Below the pieces are notes generated by a model. It saw only the letters and a list, made by a program, of their open reading frames with translations, did no database searches and had not been told where the DNA came from. Positions 1 through 7,482 of a DNA stretch of 64,000 nt are shown in pieces (positions within the stretch are counted from its first letter, which is position 1; every line of letters begins with the position of its first letter). A program made the translations under genes and the position numbers. Source of the stretch: Sporosarcina sp. JAI121 (GTDB lineage Bacteria > Bacillota > Bacilli > Bacillales_A > Planococcaceae); assembly GCF_013408665.1 (NCBI RefSeq), contig NZ_JACCCL010000001.1:492971-556970 (forward strand), read 5' to 3'.

Positions 1-482
1 AAGCGTCCAACAAAAGTCAGCGAGTGTCCAACGAACGTCGGGAAGTTTCCAACCAATCCGGGAAAGTGTCCAACCAACGAGGGAGTCTCCAACGCAACCA
101 TTGAAGTGTCCGACAAAAGTCAGCGAGTGTCCAACGAACTTCGAGAAGTTTGCAACCAAATTGAGAAAGCGTCCAACAAACGAGGGAGTCTCCAACGAAA
201 CTATTGAAGCGTCCAACAAAAGTCAGCGAGTGTCCAACGAACGTCGGGAAGTTTCCAACCAATCCGGGAAAGTGTCCAACCAACGAGGGAGTCTCCAACG
301 CAACTATTGAAGTGTCCAACAAAAGTCAGCGACTGTCCAACGAACTTCGGAAAGTCTGCAACCAATCCGGGGAAGTGTCCAACGAACGAGGGAGTCTCCA
401 ACGAAACCATTGAAGTGTCCAACGAACATCGGAAAGTCTGCAACCAATCCGGGAAAGCGTCCAACCAACAGAGAAGTCTCCA
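1..482. repeat. Array 1 of ~21-nt GTCCAACGAA-type repeats
   Basis: About 23 degenerate units of the form (A)AGTGTCCAACRAA followed by 5-8 variable bases lie in tandem. Units group in fives into a higher-order unit of about 103 nt: the variant ending ACAAAAGTCAGCGA recurs near 8, 111, 214 and 318. The array runs off the left window edge and stops about 60 bp before an extended -10 promoter. Several frames stay open through it only because the unit lacks stop codons; nothing suggests translation. Confidence 0.9.
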
Positions 483-542
483 ATGAGAACCCCGAATGCC
501 AAGTTTAAATGGAATAAATATCTAGCTTTCGAATTGGTAGAA

Positions 543-551
543 TGTTATAAT
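543..551 (+). promoter_or_regulatory. Extended -10 promoter (TGTTATAAT)
   Basis: A perfect TGnTATAAT extended -10 sits 37 bp before the TTG start at 588; no good -35 is visible, as is common for extended -10 promoters. It follows directly on repeat array 1. Confidence 0.55.
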
Positions 552-587
552 AATTTAGATGATTGACAAAGTCGGGGGGGAGATCAA

Positions 588-1796
588 TTGAGGAGGATAT
601 TCTTATATTGTGTGACTGGCTTCTGTTTATTCCTAATCGTCCCTACTGTCGTTCATGGTGAAAATACGGGAGCTTCCACGGATCCTCCAAGTAGCAAGGA
701 AGTTGGGAAATCTCGAAGCATCTTATTTGGTAGCGTAAAGAAGGTAGACAATGCGTTGAAAGAGAAAACGGAGTCTATTGATAAAGTCCTTCAAGAAACA
801 GTTAATGGTTTGCATAATACGGGAACAAATTTACCCAAACCATTGGAAAGTAAACCTGTCATATCTAGAATTGCGGCTACAGGGAATTTACTAAATAAGA
901 CAGTAACCGAAACTGTGGGGAAGACAACCTCTGAAGTGACGAATGTGGTCAATGACACAGTAAATTCGGTCGTCAATGAATTGCCAGCCATTCCTGTCGT
1001 CAGCCCGGTTGTTAAGGATGTAAGTGTAACAGTTAAGAAAACAACTTCTTCTGTTCAAACCGTTGTAGAAAACCCAGGTGAATTTGTTAATGAAACTTTG
1101 AAAACTACAATCGACGTTTCTGCAGATGAGGTTATTGAAGCTGTTGAAACGGTGGATAAAGTAACACAACTTCCACAGGAAATCGTTAAAGACATTAGTA
1201 GGAATGAAAATTTCTCCACTAATTTTAAAGAGAATAGTGATGTCGGTTCTGCGTCGAAGCGGGAACCTATTATACTTTTAGCACCTGAAATTGGGACGGA
1301 TGTATTGAGTAAACAAGGCGGTAGTAGTGAAGTTGAGCAACATAACAAAATCGGTTTAGAAGATAGTAGCATGAATGACGAGGTTAACCTTGTCGTAGAT
1401 TCTATGTTAGAAGAAACTTCCGTAGATCGACAACCGGTGTTTCAGGAAGTGAAAGTGCTAGAACAGGCGAATGGTTTGATTGACCCATTTGTAACATCTA
1501 AAACTGACGTGTTAGAAAATAAAAATGTTGATAATCCTAATCTACCTACTGAATCTAGCCAAAAGTGGGATCGTCAATCGCCGGCTGTTATTATGGGAGC
1601 CCCTCCGCCTACAGAATCCCTAAACATGGCAATGGGAGGACAAAGTGATTTGATTTTTTGGGGAATCGTTGATATGTTCACGCTGCAATCCTCAAACGGT
1701 GGAAAGTGGATATATACGAATGAGTATGCAATGGTTAAATGGGCTCATGCTCCTCCCGGGAGGCCGCCACAACAACCTTCTTTTTTTAATGTGTAA
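588..1796 (+). CDS. Secreted protein of unknown function, 402 aa
   Basis: The TTG start is preceded by a G-rich Shine-Dalgarno (574-583). It is chosen because it gives a proper signal peptide: basic MRR, a hydrophobic stretch to about residue 20 and a likely cut after VVHG (about 24). The mature part is low in aromatic residues and rich in Val/Thr/Asn/Glu. Residues ~45-200 look like an extended helical or repeat-like stalk with recurring (V/I)xxTVxxx(V/T)xE patterns. The last ~70 residues differ: a hydrophobic DLIFWGIVDMF segment, then a Trp/Tyr-rich and Pro-rich tail ending PPGRPPQQPSFFNV. No catalytic motif, cell-wall sorting signal or known domain is recognised. It is probably a cell-surface or exported structural protein. 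The gene is followed 28 bp later by the DHp-domain gene in the same direction. Confidence 0.75.
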   Translation: MRRIFLYCVTGFCLFLIVPTVVHGENTGASTDPPSSKEVGKSRSILFGSVKKVDNALKEKTESIDKVLQETVNGLHNTGTNLPKPLESKPVISRIAATGNLLNKTVTETVGKTTSEVTNVVNDTVNSVVNELPAIPVVSPVVKDVSVTVKKTTSSVQTVVENPGEFVNETLKTTIDVSADEVIEAVETVDKVTQLPQEIVKDISRNENFSTNFKENSDVGSASKREPIILLAPEIGTDVLSKQGGSSEVEQHNKIGLEDSSMNDEVNLVVDSMLEETSVDRQPVFQEVKVLEQANGLIDPFVTSKTDVLENKNVDNPNLPTESSQKWDRQSPAVIMGAPPPTESLNMAMGGQSDLIFWGIVDMFTLQSSNGGKWIYTNEYAMVKWAHAPPGRPPQQPSFFNV

Positions 1797-1824
1797 TGAA
1801 CATTATAAAAGGGGATGAAAACGA

Positions 1825-2145
1825 ATGCATAACAACGGGAAAGTCAGGTATTTATCGGAGCGAACAAAAACTAAAGATAGTATACAAAGTACAGACCAAC
1901 AATTTGTTGTTGGACAACTTGCTGCAAGCATTGCGCATGAAATACGAAATCCCTTAACAGCTATTAAAGGGTTCACGCAATTAGGCACGCAGGGGACACC
2001 AAATCAACACTTTGATGTAGTTATGTTGGAAATTGAAAAAATAGAAGAAGTCATAAATGATTTGTTATTACTGGCTAACCCGCAGATTTCCACTTTTGAA
2101 GAGTTGGATTTGCAAAAGGTTCTTGAGAGTTCCATGAAATGTTAG
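1825..2145 (+). CDS. Solitary histidine-kinase DHp (HisKA) domain protein, 106 aa
   Basis: The start ATG follows GGGGATG. Residues ~26-95 form one dimerisation/phosphoacceptor domain with the H-box IAHEIRNPLTAIKGFTQL, as in sporulation kinases of the KinA/KinE type; the rest is a short charged N-terminus. The PAS sensor and the whole HATPase_c domain are missing: the stop codon comes just after the second DHp helix and a good terminator follows within 25 bp. It therefore cannot autophosphorylate by itself. It could be a remnant of a kinase gene. It could instead be a free phosphoacceptor or decoy acting on Spo0F-like partners, an inference. The intact H-box and own RBS argue against random decay. 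Confidence 0.75.
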   Translation: MHNNGKVRYLSERTKTKDSIQSTDQQFVVGQLAASIAHEIRNPLTAIKGFTQLGTQGTPNQHFDVVMLEIEKIEEVINDLLLLANPQISTFEELDLQKVLESSMKC

Positions 2146-2169
2146 GTAGGCGTGCATAAAGTAAAGGAG

Positions 2170-2205
2170 AAAGGCAACCTTGACGATATTGGGTTGCCTT
2201 TTTCT
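2170..2205 (+). terminator. Intrinsic terminator after DHp gene
   Basis: Stem AAAGGCAACC / GGTTGCCTTT with a 12-nt loop, followed by a T-rich tract. Confidence 0.85.
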
Positions 2206-2264
2206 TGCGCTTTTTTCGTAATGATGAATTGTTATTTACCTATTAACAGGTACCCTTTATTATT

Positions 2265-2672
2265 GGGAGTCTCCAACGAAACGTAGAGAGTTTCCAACCA
2301 ACCTTGGAAAGTGTCTAACAAACGGGGTGATGTCCAACGAACCAATCGAAGTTTCCAACAAAGTTCAGAAACTGTCCAACAAACATCGGGAAGTTTCCAA
2401 CCAACCCTGGAAAGTGTCCAACAAACGGGTGATGTCCAACGAACCAATCGAAGTGTCCAACAAAGTTCAGAAACTGTTCAACGAACGTCGGGAAGTTTCC
2501 AACCAATCCTGGAAAGTGTCCAACAAACGAGGCGGTGTCCAACGAACCTATCGAAGTGTCCAACAAAGCCCATAAACTGTCCAACAAAAGTCGGGAAGTT
2601 TCCAACCAATCCTGGAAAGTGTCCAACAAACGGGGTGATATCCAACAAGCTCCATTAACTGTCCAAATTTAT
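2265..2672. repeat. Array 2 of ~21-nt GTCCAACGAA-type repeats
   Basis: About 20 units with the same five-unit (~103 nt) order as array 1; the block beginning GTCCAACGAACC recurs near 2331, 2434 and 2537. It fills the gap between the DHp gene terminator and the promoter of the next gene. Confidence 0.9.
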
Positions 2673-2697
2673 TATCTAGCATATGTAAAAATTCTGT

Positions 2698-2726
2698 TTG
2701 TATTAAGATGCAAATTAATCTATAAT
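2698..2726 (+). promoter_or_regulatory. Sigma-A promoter for COG2403-type gene
   Basis: TTGTAT (2698-2703), a 17-bp spacer and a perfect TATAAT (2721-2726), 35 bp before the start codon and just after repeat array 2. Confidence 0.6.
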
Positions 2727-2761
2727 TATAAAAAGACATCACGAGTATAGGAGAGATTGCT

Positions 2762-4105
2762 ATGAAGAGAACAAATATTATTATTATAGGTGCTGCAGGT
2801 AGAGATTTCCACAATTTTAATACGGTTTATCGTGATAATGAAGCGTATAACGTTGTTGCTTTTACGGCAACGCAAATACCTGATATAGATGGACGTAAAT
2901 ATCCAAGTGAATTAGCTGGCGAACTTTATCCGGAGGGAATTCCGATTTATTCACAGGACCAATTGCCAGAGCTGATTGAAGAGTTGCAAGTGGATGAATG
3001 TGTGTTTGCTTATAGTGATAGTAGTTATGAAGATGTGATGGGCGTAGGCGCGATTGTGAATGCAGCGGGTGCTGACTTCAAATTACTAGGACCTAAAAAA
3101 ACACAGTTAAAAAGCAATAAACCCGTCATTTCCGTTTGCGCTGTACGAACTGGAACGGGAAAGAGTCAAACGTCACGAAAAATTATCGAAACGTTATTGG
3201 AGCATGATTTAAAGGTCATTGCGGTCAGACACCCTATGCCTTACGGCGATTTAAACGCGCAGCGTGTTCAGCGTTTTGCGACAGTGGAGGACTTGAAGAA
3301 ACATAATTGTACGATTGAGGAAATGGAAGAGTATGAACCACATGTGGCGCGCGGTAATATTGTATATGCGGGCGTTGATTATGCGGACATTTTAGCGGCA
3401 GCTGAAAATGATCCAGATGGTTGTGACGTGATTTTATGGGACGGAGGAAATAATGATTTCTCTTTCTTCGAGCCTGATCTAGCCGTTACTGTCCTGGACC
3501 CGCATCGCCCTGGTCATGAGTTGAAATACTATCCTGGCGAAGTGAGTTTACGAACAGCCGATGTGGCCATCATTAATAAAATCGATAGTGCGACAAAAGA
3601 AGCCATTCAAATCGTAGAAAATAACATTAAATTCGCAAGTCCGAACAGCAGCATCATTAAAGCCGAATCCAAAATTACGGTCGATCATCCGGAGAGTATT
3701 ACCGGAAAACGTGTATTAGTCGTTGAAGATGGACCGACGTTGACTCATGGAGAGATGAAAATTGGCGCAGGTTCAGTTGCGGCTGAACGTTTAGGAGCGA
3801 AAGAAATCATTGACGCGCGCCCATTTGCAGTTGGTACATTAATTGAAACATACAACAAATACCAACATATTGGAAACGTCCTTCCAGCAATGGGATACGG
3901 CGAACAACAATTGAAAGACCTTGAAGAAACCATCAATAAGGCTGACTGTGATGCAGTGATCATTGGAACACCGATGGATTTAACTCGCATCATTTCGATT
4001 AACAAACCTTGTACACGTGTACACTATGATTTAGACGAAGTGGGCAGTCCGAATTTAAGCGATATTTTAAAAGGTTTTGTCCAAGAACATAAACTTGAGC
4101 GATAA
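2762..4105 (+). CDS. P-loop nucleotide-binding protein related to cyclic 2,3-diphosphoglycerate synthetase (COG2403)
   Basis: A 447-residue cytoplasmic protein. The N-terminal ~110 residues are a Rossmann-like domain starting IIIIGAAGRDFHNFN. The central P-loop domain has GTGKSQ at 131-136, a Walker-B-like ILWDGGNNDF at 224-233 and NKID at 272-275, which looks like a guanine-specificity motif. This order matches the family that includes archaeal cyclic 2,3-diphosphoglycerate synthetase, which makes a thermoprotectant from 2,3-bisphosphoglycerate. Bacterial members are usually annotated only as predicted GTPases and their substrate is not established. Start chosen at ATG after GGAGAG. It is monocistronic, with its own promoter and terminator. 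Confidence 0.8.
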   Translation: MKRTNIIIIGAAGRDFHNFNTVYRDNEAYNVVAFTATQIPDIDGRKYPSELAGELYPEGIPIYSQDQLPELIEELQVDECVFAYSDSSYEDVMGVGAIVNAAGADFKLLGPKKTQLKSNKPVISVCAVRTGTGKSQTSRKIIETLLEHDLKVIAVRHPMPYGDLNAQRVQRFATVEDLKKHNCTIEEMEEYEPHVARGNIVYAGVDYADILAAAENDPDGCDVILWDGGNNDFSFFEPDLAVTVLDPHRPGHELKYYPGEVSLRTADVAIINKIDSATKEAIQIVENNIKFASPNSSIIKAESKITVDHPESITGKRVLVVEDGPTLTHGEMKIGAGSVAAERLGAKEIIDARPFAVGTLIETYNKYQHIGNVLPAMGYGEQQLKDLEETINKADCDAVIIGTPMDLTRIISINKPCTRVHYDLDEVGSPNLSDILKGFVQEHKLER

Positions 4106-4123
4106 GCATCCGATACCAACAAA

Positions 4124-4166
4124 TACTGCCACAATTCGAAGGACTCGGATTGTGGCAGTATTTTTT
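4124..4166 (+). terminator. Terminator after COG2403-type gene
   Basis: Stem ACTGCCACAAT / ATTGTGGCAGT followed by ATTTTTT. The stem is symmetrical and also lies downstream of the convergent YvrJ gene, so it may serve both. Confidence 0.85.
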
Positions 4167-4214
4167 ATATGCGTTTATGCGAAATGTACATCTTTGTTGC
4201 AAGCGCAGGTTCTT

Positions 4215-4343
4215 TCACTTCATTTTTAAAGTCAGTAAAACATCATGTATCGCGACGAGTTTTGTTTCGAGCCGGTGCAAAAGATAGAATGATACGAATA
4301 TCGGGAAACCGATTTCCTGTATGAGACTCATCCATTGTTCCAT
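4215..4343 (-). CDS. YvrJ-family small membrane protein, 42 aa
   Basis: A tiny gene read on the reverse strand from ATG at 4343, preceded by GAGGAGGAAACGGG. The product begins MEQWMSLIQEIGFPIFVSFY and continues LLHRLETKLVAIHDVL. This is the typical YvrJ arrangement: a short N-terminus, one hydrophobic helix (about residues 10-22) and a charged LxxRLE segment. It lies downstream of the DUF1659 and DUF2922 genes; this trio is recurrent in Bacillales and its function is unknown. A terminator-like hairpin separates it from DUF2922, so its transcription may depend on read-through. Confidence 0.8.
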   Translation of the reverse strand: MEQWMSLIQEIGFPIFVSFYLLHRLETKLVAIHDVLLTLKMK

Positions 4344-4369
4344 CCCGTTTCCTCCTCTCCTACTACATA

Positions 4370-4404
4370 AAAAAACGGTCACCAGTCCGAAAACTGGTGA
4401 ACCG
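4370..4404 (-). terminator. Terminator between DUF2922 and YvrJ genes
   Basis: On the reverse strand, stem GGTTCACCAGT / ACTGGTGACC followed by a run of seven Ts. Partial termination could set the expression ratio of the upstream pair to YvrJ. Confidence 0.75.
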
Positions 4405-4417
4405 ATCAGTGCATCTG

Positions 4418-4636
4418 TTATCCGTTTACAAGTTCAGTTACATTTCGCTCTACAATCCGGGCGTCCACTATCGTTGCCAGTGAAGCACCGTTCAATTCGA
4501 ATACATCCAAAGCGATGATCTCCTGCATCGCCGCCTCCACGGTTTGCGTCGTCAAATCGGGACGAGGATCATTCACCGTCATAGTCACCTTTTTACCGCT
4601 TGCTGTATTGAAGTTCAATTGCAATGTCTTTGCCAT
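4418..4636 (-). CDS. DUF2922 family protein, 72 aa
   Basis: A small soluble protein starting MAKTLQLNFNTASGKKVTMT. It has the DUF2922 pattern: an N-terminal beta-hairpin, a VxDPRPDLT motif (about 22-30), a helix with AMQEII and a C-terminal ARIVERNVTELV strand. No catalytic residues are apparent. It is 22 bp downstream of the DUF1659 gene and co-oriented with it, so the two are almost certainly one transcript. Function is unknown in the family. Confidence 0.85.
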   Translation of the reverse strand: MAKTLQLNFNTASGKKVTMTVNDPRPDLTTQTVEAAMQEIIALDVFELNGASLATIVDARIVERNVTELVNG

Positions 4637-4658
4637 TCCTACTCACTCCCATTCTTGA

Positions 4659-4880
4659 TTAGTCAATCACGCTTGATGTTTCCACTAACTCTGCTCCGAT
4701 GAAGCGAAGCTCCGATAGCTGGGCAATTTGCTTCAGCGCTTTGTGCAAATCGTCCGGTTGTACGTTTTCCTTGATATTGCGGTACGTCTGCGATTTACGG
4801 ATGAGCTTTCCGTCTTCTGTCAAGCCACCGTCCAAGTAAACCCGACCGACCGCCTGGTGAAATTCCAATGTCACTGCCAT
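4659..4880 (-). CDS. DUF1659 family protein, 73 aa
   Basis: Start taken at ATG 4880 (MAVTLEFHQAVGRVYL), which has a strong GGGAGGTGATC ribosome site. An in-frame ATG 18 bp upstream lies at that site and is less likely. Length and pattern (TEDGKLIRKSQTYRNIK, then a helix with LHKALKQIAQL) fit DUF1659. First gene of the DUF1659-DUF2922 pair; function unknown. Confidence 0.85.
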   Translation of the reverse strand: MAVTLEFHQAVGRVYLDGGLTEDGKLIRKSQTYRNIKENVQPDDLHKALKQIAQLSELRFIGAELVETSSVID

Positions 4881-5012
4881 GTGATCACCTCCCTTCATCC
4901 TCTATATAGAGTAAAAGCGGGAGAAAGGAGACAATGTTTGAAAAGTTTTTAATAAATGTTGTTTATGGTGTTAATGGTATTTGCATCGGGTGTTTTATTA
5001 ACCTGGGAAAAT

Positions 5013-5252
5013 GGCCTCTAAACGGGGGAGTTTCCAACGAAACTGCCGAAGTGTCCAACGAAGTCCAGCAACTGTCCAACCAACCTTAAGGAGCCTCCAA
5101 CCAATCTCGGAAAGTGTCCAACAAACGGGGGAGTTTCCAACGAAACCATCGAAGTGTCCAACGAAGTCCAGCAACTATCCAACCAATCCCAAGTAGCCTC
5201 CAACCAATCCCGGAAAGCGTCCAACATACAGGGGAGTTACCAACGAAACTAA
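5013..5252. repeat. Array 3 of ~21-nt GTCCAACGAA-type repeats
   Basis: About eleven units, two copies of the ~104-nt higher-order unit (the block starting GGGGGAGTTTCCAACGAA recurs at about 5023 and 5127). It lies between the divergent DUF1659 and yqeY genes. Confidence 0.9.
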
Positions 5253-5364
5253 GGTAGGTTTAAGATACATCCCCGAATGTAAATATTTTTTAAAAGTAAT
5301 AAGTCTAGGGTATAATTAAATATAGAAATTGATGGAAAATGAATCAGTAGAGGGAGTTTTTTAA

Positions 5365-5811
5365 ATGACGCTTAAACAAAAGTTGAAGGATTCAATGAAA
5401 GAAGCAATGAAAGCAAAGAACAAAGAGGATTTAACAAGCATTCGTTTGGTATTAAGTACGATTCAAAAGAAAGAAATTGATAAAAATGACGGTACAGAAC
5501 TGACCGATGAGGAAGTTATGCAGGTCATACAAACGGAAATCAAGCAAACCCAGGAATCCCTGACCTACGCAAAACAATCCAATAAGGTAGAGATGATAAC
5601 AGATCTTGAAAACCGCATTCAGATGCTAACGTTATATCTACCTAAGCAACTTAGCGAAGATGAAGTCAAAACAATTGTAAAAGGTATTATCGATTCGAAT
5701 GGTTTTGCCGGCAAGCAAGATATGGGGAAAGTGATGGGTCTGGCAATGGCCGAACTAAAAGGCAAAACTGACGGAGGATTGATCAGCAAAGTTGTAAAAG
5801 AGTTGCTGTAG
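5365..5811 (+). CDS. yqeY: YqeY (GatB/YqeY domain) protein
   Basis: 148 residues, the normal length of free-standing YqeY/Aim41 proteins, which carry the helical domain also found at the C-terminus of the GatB/GatE amidotransferase subunits. The N-terminal helical part (1-90) has LKQKLKDSMKEAMKAK and TSIRLVLSTIQKKEID. The C-terminal part has LPKQLSEDEV and GKVMGLAMAELKGKTDGGLIS, the characteristic signature. The family is thought to bind tRNA or affect glutamine-tRNA metabolism; the role is not proven. In many Bacillales yqeY follows rpsU; here rpsU is absent and the gene stands alone behind repeat array 3. Confidence 0.95.
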   Translation: MTLKQKLKDSMKEAMKAKNKEDLTSIRLVLSTIQKKEIDKNDGTELTDEEVMQVIQTEIKQTQESLTYAKQSNKVEMITDLENRIQMLTLYLPKQLSEDEVKTIVKGIIDSNGFAGKQDMGKVMGLAMAELKGKTDGGLISKVVKELL

Positions 5812-5825
5812 AATGAAAAAATCAG

Positions 5826-5921
5826 GTGTTCCTGTGCGTTAATCGCACAAGCACGGTTCTGTGAGGTAGGCGGGAACACAATTTGTCGAATGGGCAGAAA
5901 GTTTCCTTCCTACTCGACCTC
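5826..5921 (+). other. Relic of the 3' end of a group II intron (domain V/VI-like)
   Basis: The sequence contains GTGCG-TTAAT-CGCAC followed by AAGCACGGTTCTGTGAGG, close to the upper helix, bulge and 3' strand of bacterial group II intron domain V. A second helix (GAGGTAGG ... CCTACTC) ends in TACTCGACCTC, as at many bacterial group II intron 3' ends. The 5' strand of the lower domain V helix, with its catalytic AGC triad, is not recognisable. No reverse transcriptase or domains I-IV are present, so this would be a dead fragment. The outer GTGTTCC / GGGAACAC pairing could give an alternative fold. Confidence 0.45.
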
Positions 5922-6187
5922 ACATCACGAATTACTCATCGCTGAAGAAACTTGGCTATTTATTCATTCATCCAATCCAAACTATTTAAAAGATGATCCA
6001 TTAGCCCCTTGGGTTGAGTGTAATCCAACCCATTTTCCGATTCAATTGCATTAAAAATAGATGAAGTCTAGGAAATGAACAGCAATTGTAAAACGTTACT
6101 TAGGAGTTGGCGGAAAAAGCGTAGTTAAGTAAAGAAGGAGTTCCATCTCTTCTGTCGAATTATGGATGTAAAGGGGAGGGATTACGT
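5922..6187. other. Gene-poor stretch with possible exon remnant
   Basis: Just after the intron-like relic, a 45-codon open stretch ends at 6056 (HHELLIAEETWLFIH ... THFPIQLH). It has no start codon with an RBS and could be the C-terminal remnant of an interrupted gene. I do not recognise the protein. The rest of the gap holds only the RBS of the next gene. Confidence 0.3.
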
Positions 6188-6430
6188 ATGATGAATGTAG
6201 AAAGAGATCAGCTAGCAGATGTACTGTTACAAAGCCTTTATGATTATCATTTTGCTAATAATGGAGGAAGTTATACATTACCCAAAGCAATGGCAAATGC
6301 AGACGTCACTAGCAAACTGGCGATTGAATACCTGATCGAAAAGGAATATGCCTCGGATAGTGGGCAAGGGACAGACAATCTGGTTTTAGCAATCACAACG
6401 CAAGGTATGGACTATATAAAAAACAAATAA
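6188..6430 (+). CDS. Small winged-helix-like hypothetical protein, 80 aa
   Basis: Start ATG 6188 with GGGGAGGG seven bases upstream (a second ATG follows directly). The sequence shows helices (DQLADVLLQSLYDYHFANNG, then AIEYLIEKEYASD) and a C-terminal beta/helix segment (LVLAITTQGMDYIKNK). This resembles the shape of small winged-helix proteins such as the YjcQ type, but the match is to overall pattern only. Cytoplasmic; function unknown. It is monocistronic with its own terminator. Confidence 0.7.
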   Translation: MMNVERDQLADVLLQSLYDYHFANNGGSYTLPKAMANADVTSKLAIEYLIEKEYASDSGQGTDNLVLAITTQGMDYIKNK

Positions 6431-6454
6431 CTGTACGCAGTAAGCGTTTGACAG

Positions 6455-6482
6455 GAACGTCCTCATCGGGCGTTCTTTTTTA
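6455..6482 (+). terminator. Terminator after 80-aa gene
   Basis: Stem GAACGTCC / GGGCGTTC with loop TCATC and a following T-run. Confidence 0.8.
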
Positions 6483-6529
6483 ACTACGATCGAGGGTGTG
6501 CCGGAGAGGAACGCGCTTAAATAAAAAGT

Positions 6530-6569
6530 GCATATTTCAAGACCTCGAATATAAGGTCGTGAAATATGC
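6530..6569 (-). terminator. Terminator between convergent genes
   Basis: A 15-bp stem (GCATATTTCA.GACCT / AGGTC.TGAAATATGC, one mismatch) directly after the stop of the reverse-strand gene; AT tracts flank both sides, so it may work in both directions. Confidence 0.75.
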
Positions 6570-6571
6570 TA

Positions 6572-6778
6572 TTATTTTTCACAAGTAACTAGTGACCAAA
6601 AATTCTTCTTTTCTACCATCACAGTACCTTCTTTATCAAATTTATCAAAGCACTTCTCAATAATAAGTGTATTTGTTTGATGATTTTTCCCCATCTGGAT
6701 AATCAGTACACTTCCAATTGTTAGAATCGTGACGCTTACGATTATTGCGATAATCATATTTAGTTTGTTTTTGTTCAA
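6572..6778 (-). CDS. Small single-pass membrane-anchored protein, 68 aa
   Basis: Start chosen as TTG 6778 because AAAGGAGTGG lies just before it; the upstream in-frame ATG has no RBS. The product begins MNKNKLNMIIAIIVSVTILT: a basic N-terminus, one transmembrane helix (about residues 8-27), then a 40-residue external part with two cysteines (EKCFDKF and LVTCEK). This part could be a small disulfide-linked domain. No lipobox is seen. The family is not recognised. Confidence 0.6.
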   Translation of the reverse strand: MNKNKLNMIIAIIVSVTILTIGSVLIIQMGKNHQTNTLIIEKCFDKFDKEGTVMVEKKNFWSLVTCEK

Positions 6779-6906
6779 TTGTAACCACTCCTTTCCTATT
6801 ATAAAGATTAACATTAATTACGGAATTTCCCTACTACCATTAATACCTAAAAGCGACTTATTACTCTATCCAGAAACATAAATCTTCCACCGTAATGAAA
6901 CAGTAA

Positions 6907-6948
6907 AAGAGGAAGGCAACCATATCAACATGTGGTTGCCTTCCTCTT
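6907..6948 (-). terminator. Strong bidirectional terminator downstream of OsmC-like gene
   Basis: A 16-bp stem AAGAGGAAGGCAACCA / TGGTTGCCTTCCTCTT with U-rich flank on the reverse strand. Confidence 0.85.
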
Positions 6949-7006
6949 GCATTTAGTAAGAGACCTGATCTGACCTTATTCAACTGTGTGCAGTTTTCCC
7001 CTACTG

Positions 7007-7393
7007 TTACCTTCTAATTTCATACGTTTCAATAAGTTCTATTGAATTGATAACGGATTGTGCCATGGAACAGTTCTTCTTCGTCAACTCGAAGACTCTG
7101 TCCATTTGTGATTCATCGATATTTTGACCGTCAATGATAAAATGCAGATGGATTTTTTCAACTCTGTTGGCTATCTCCTCATTTCGTTTTACTTCCTTCA
7201 CTTCAATCGTTATATTCTCGGCGGGCATGCGCATTTTTTCCAGAATGTTCCGCAACACTCCGCCACTACATACCGCAAGAGAAGAAACAAGAAGTTGGTA
7301 CGGCCGAAATCCATAAGCTTCATTACTTGAGATGGCTAGTTGACCAAATTCCGTCAGTGTCTCAAAACCGTTTTCCGTCATTTGAAATTTCAT
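7007..7393 (-). CDS. OsmC/Ohr-family protein
   Basis: 128 residues from ATG 7393, preceded by AAGGAGGGG; open frame upstream of this is only the repeat array. It has the two family cysteines, one in LAVCSGGVLRNIL (about residue 42) and one in KKNCSMAQSV (about 107), on the expected helix positions. OsmC/Ohr proteins reduce organic hydroperoxides with a thiol pair; a related branch has redox roles not tied to hydroperoxides. The N-terminus is short, closer to the YhfA/OsmC-like branch than to Ohr. The gene is transcribed away from array 4, which occupies its upstream region. Confidence 0.85.
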   Translation of the reverse strand: MKFQMTENGFETLTEFGQLAISSNEAYGFRPYQLLVSSLAVCSGGVLRNILEKMRMPAENITIEVKEVKRNEEIANRVEKIHLHFIIDGQNIDESQMDRVFELTKKNCSMAQSVINSIELIETYEIRR

Positions 7394-7482
7394 AAAAAAT
7401 CCCCTCCTTGTTATTGAATATATAGGGTTCGCTGGATTAAAGCATATCCCGTGTAAAAGGGGTACTTTTTGAATTAATTCCA

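Noticed and set aside
1-482. CRISPR array
   Set aside because: Units are contiguous, degenerate, ~21 nt, with no constant repeat plus unique spacer alternation and no cas genes.
2311-2658. Open frames through the GTCCAACGAA arrays on both strands (also at 101-464, 5011-5227, 7474-7877)
   Set aside because: They exist in several frames at once, have no RBS, and give MSNQSWKVSNKR-type repeats that only mirror the DNA repeat.
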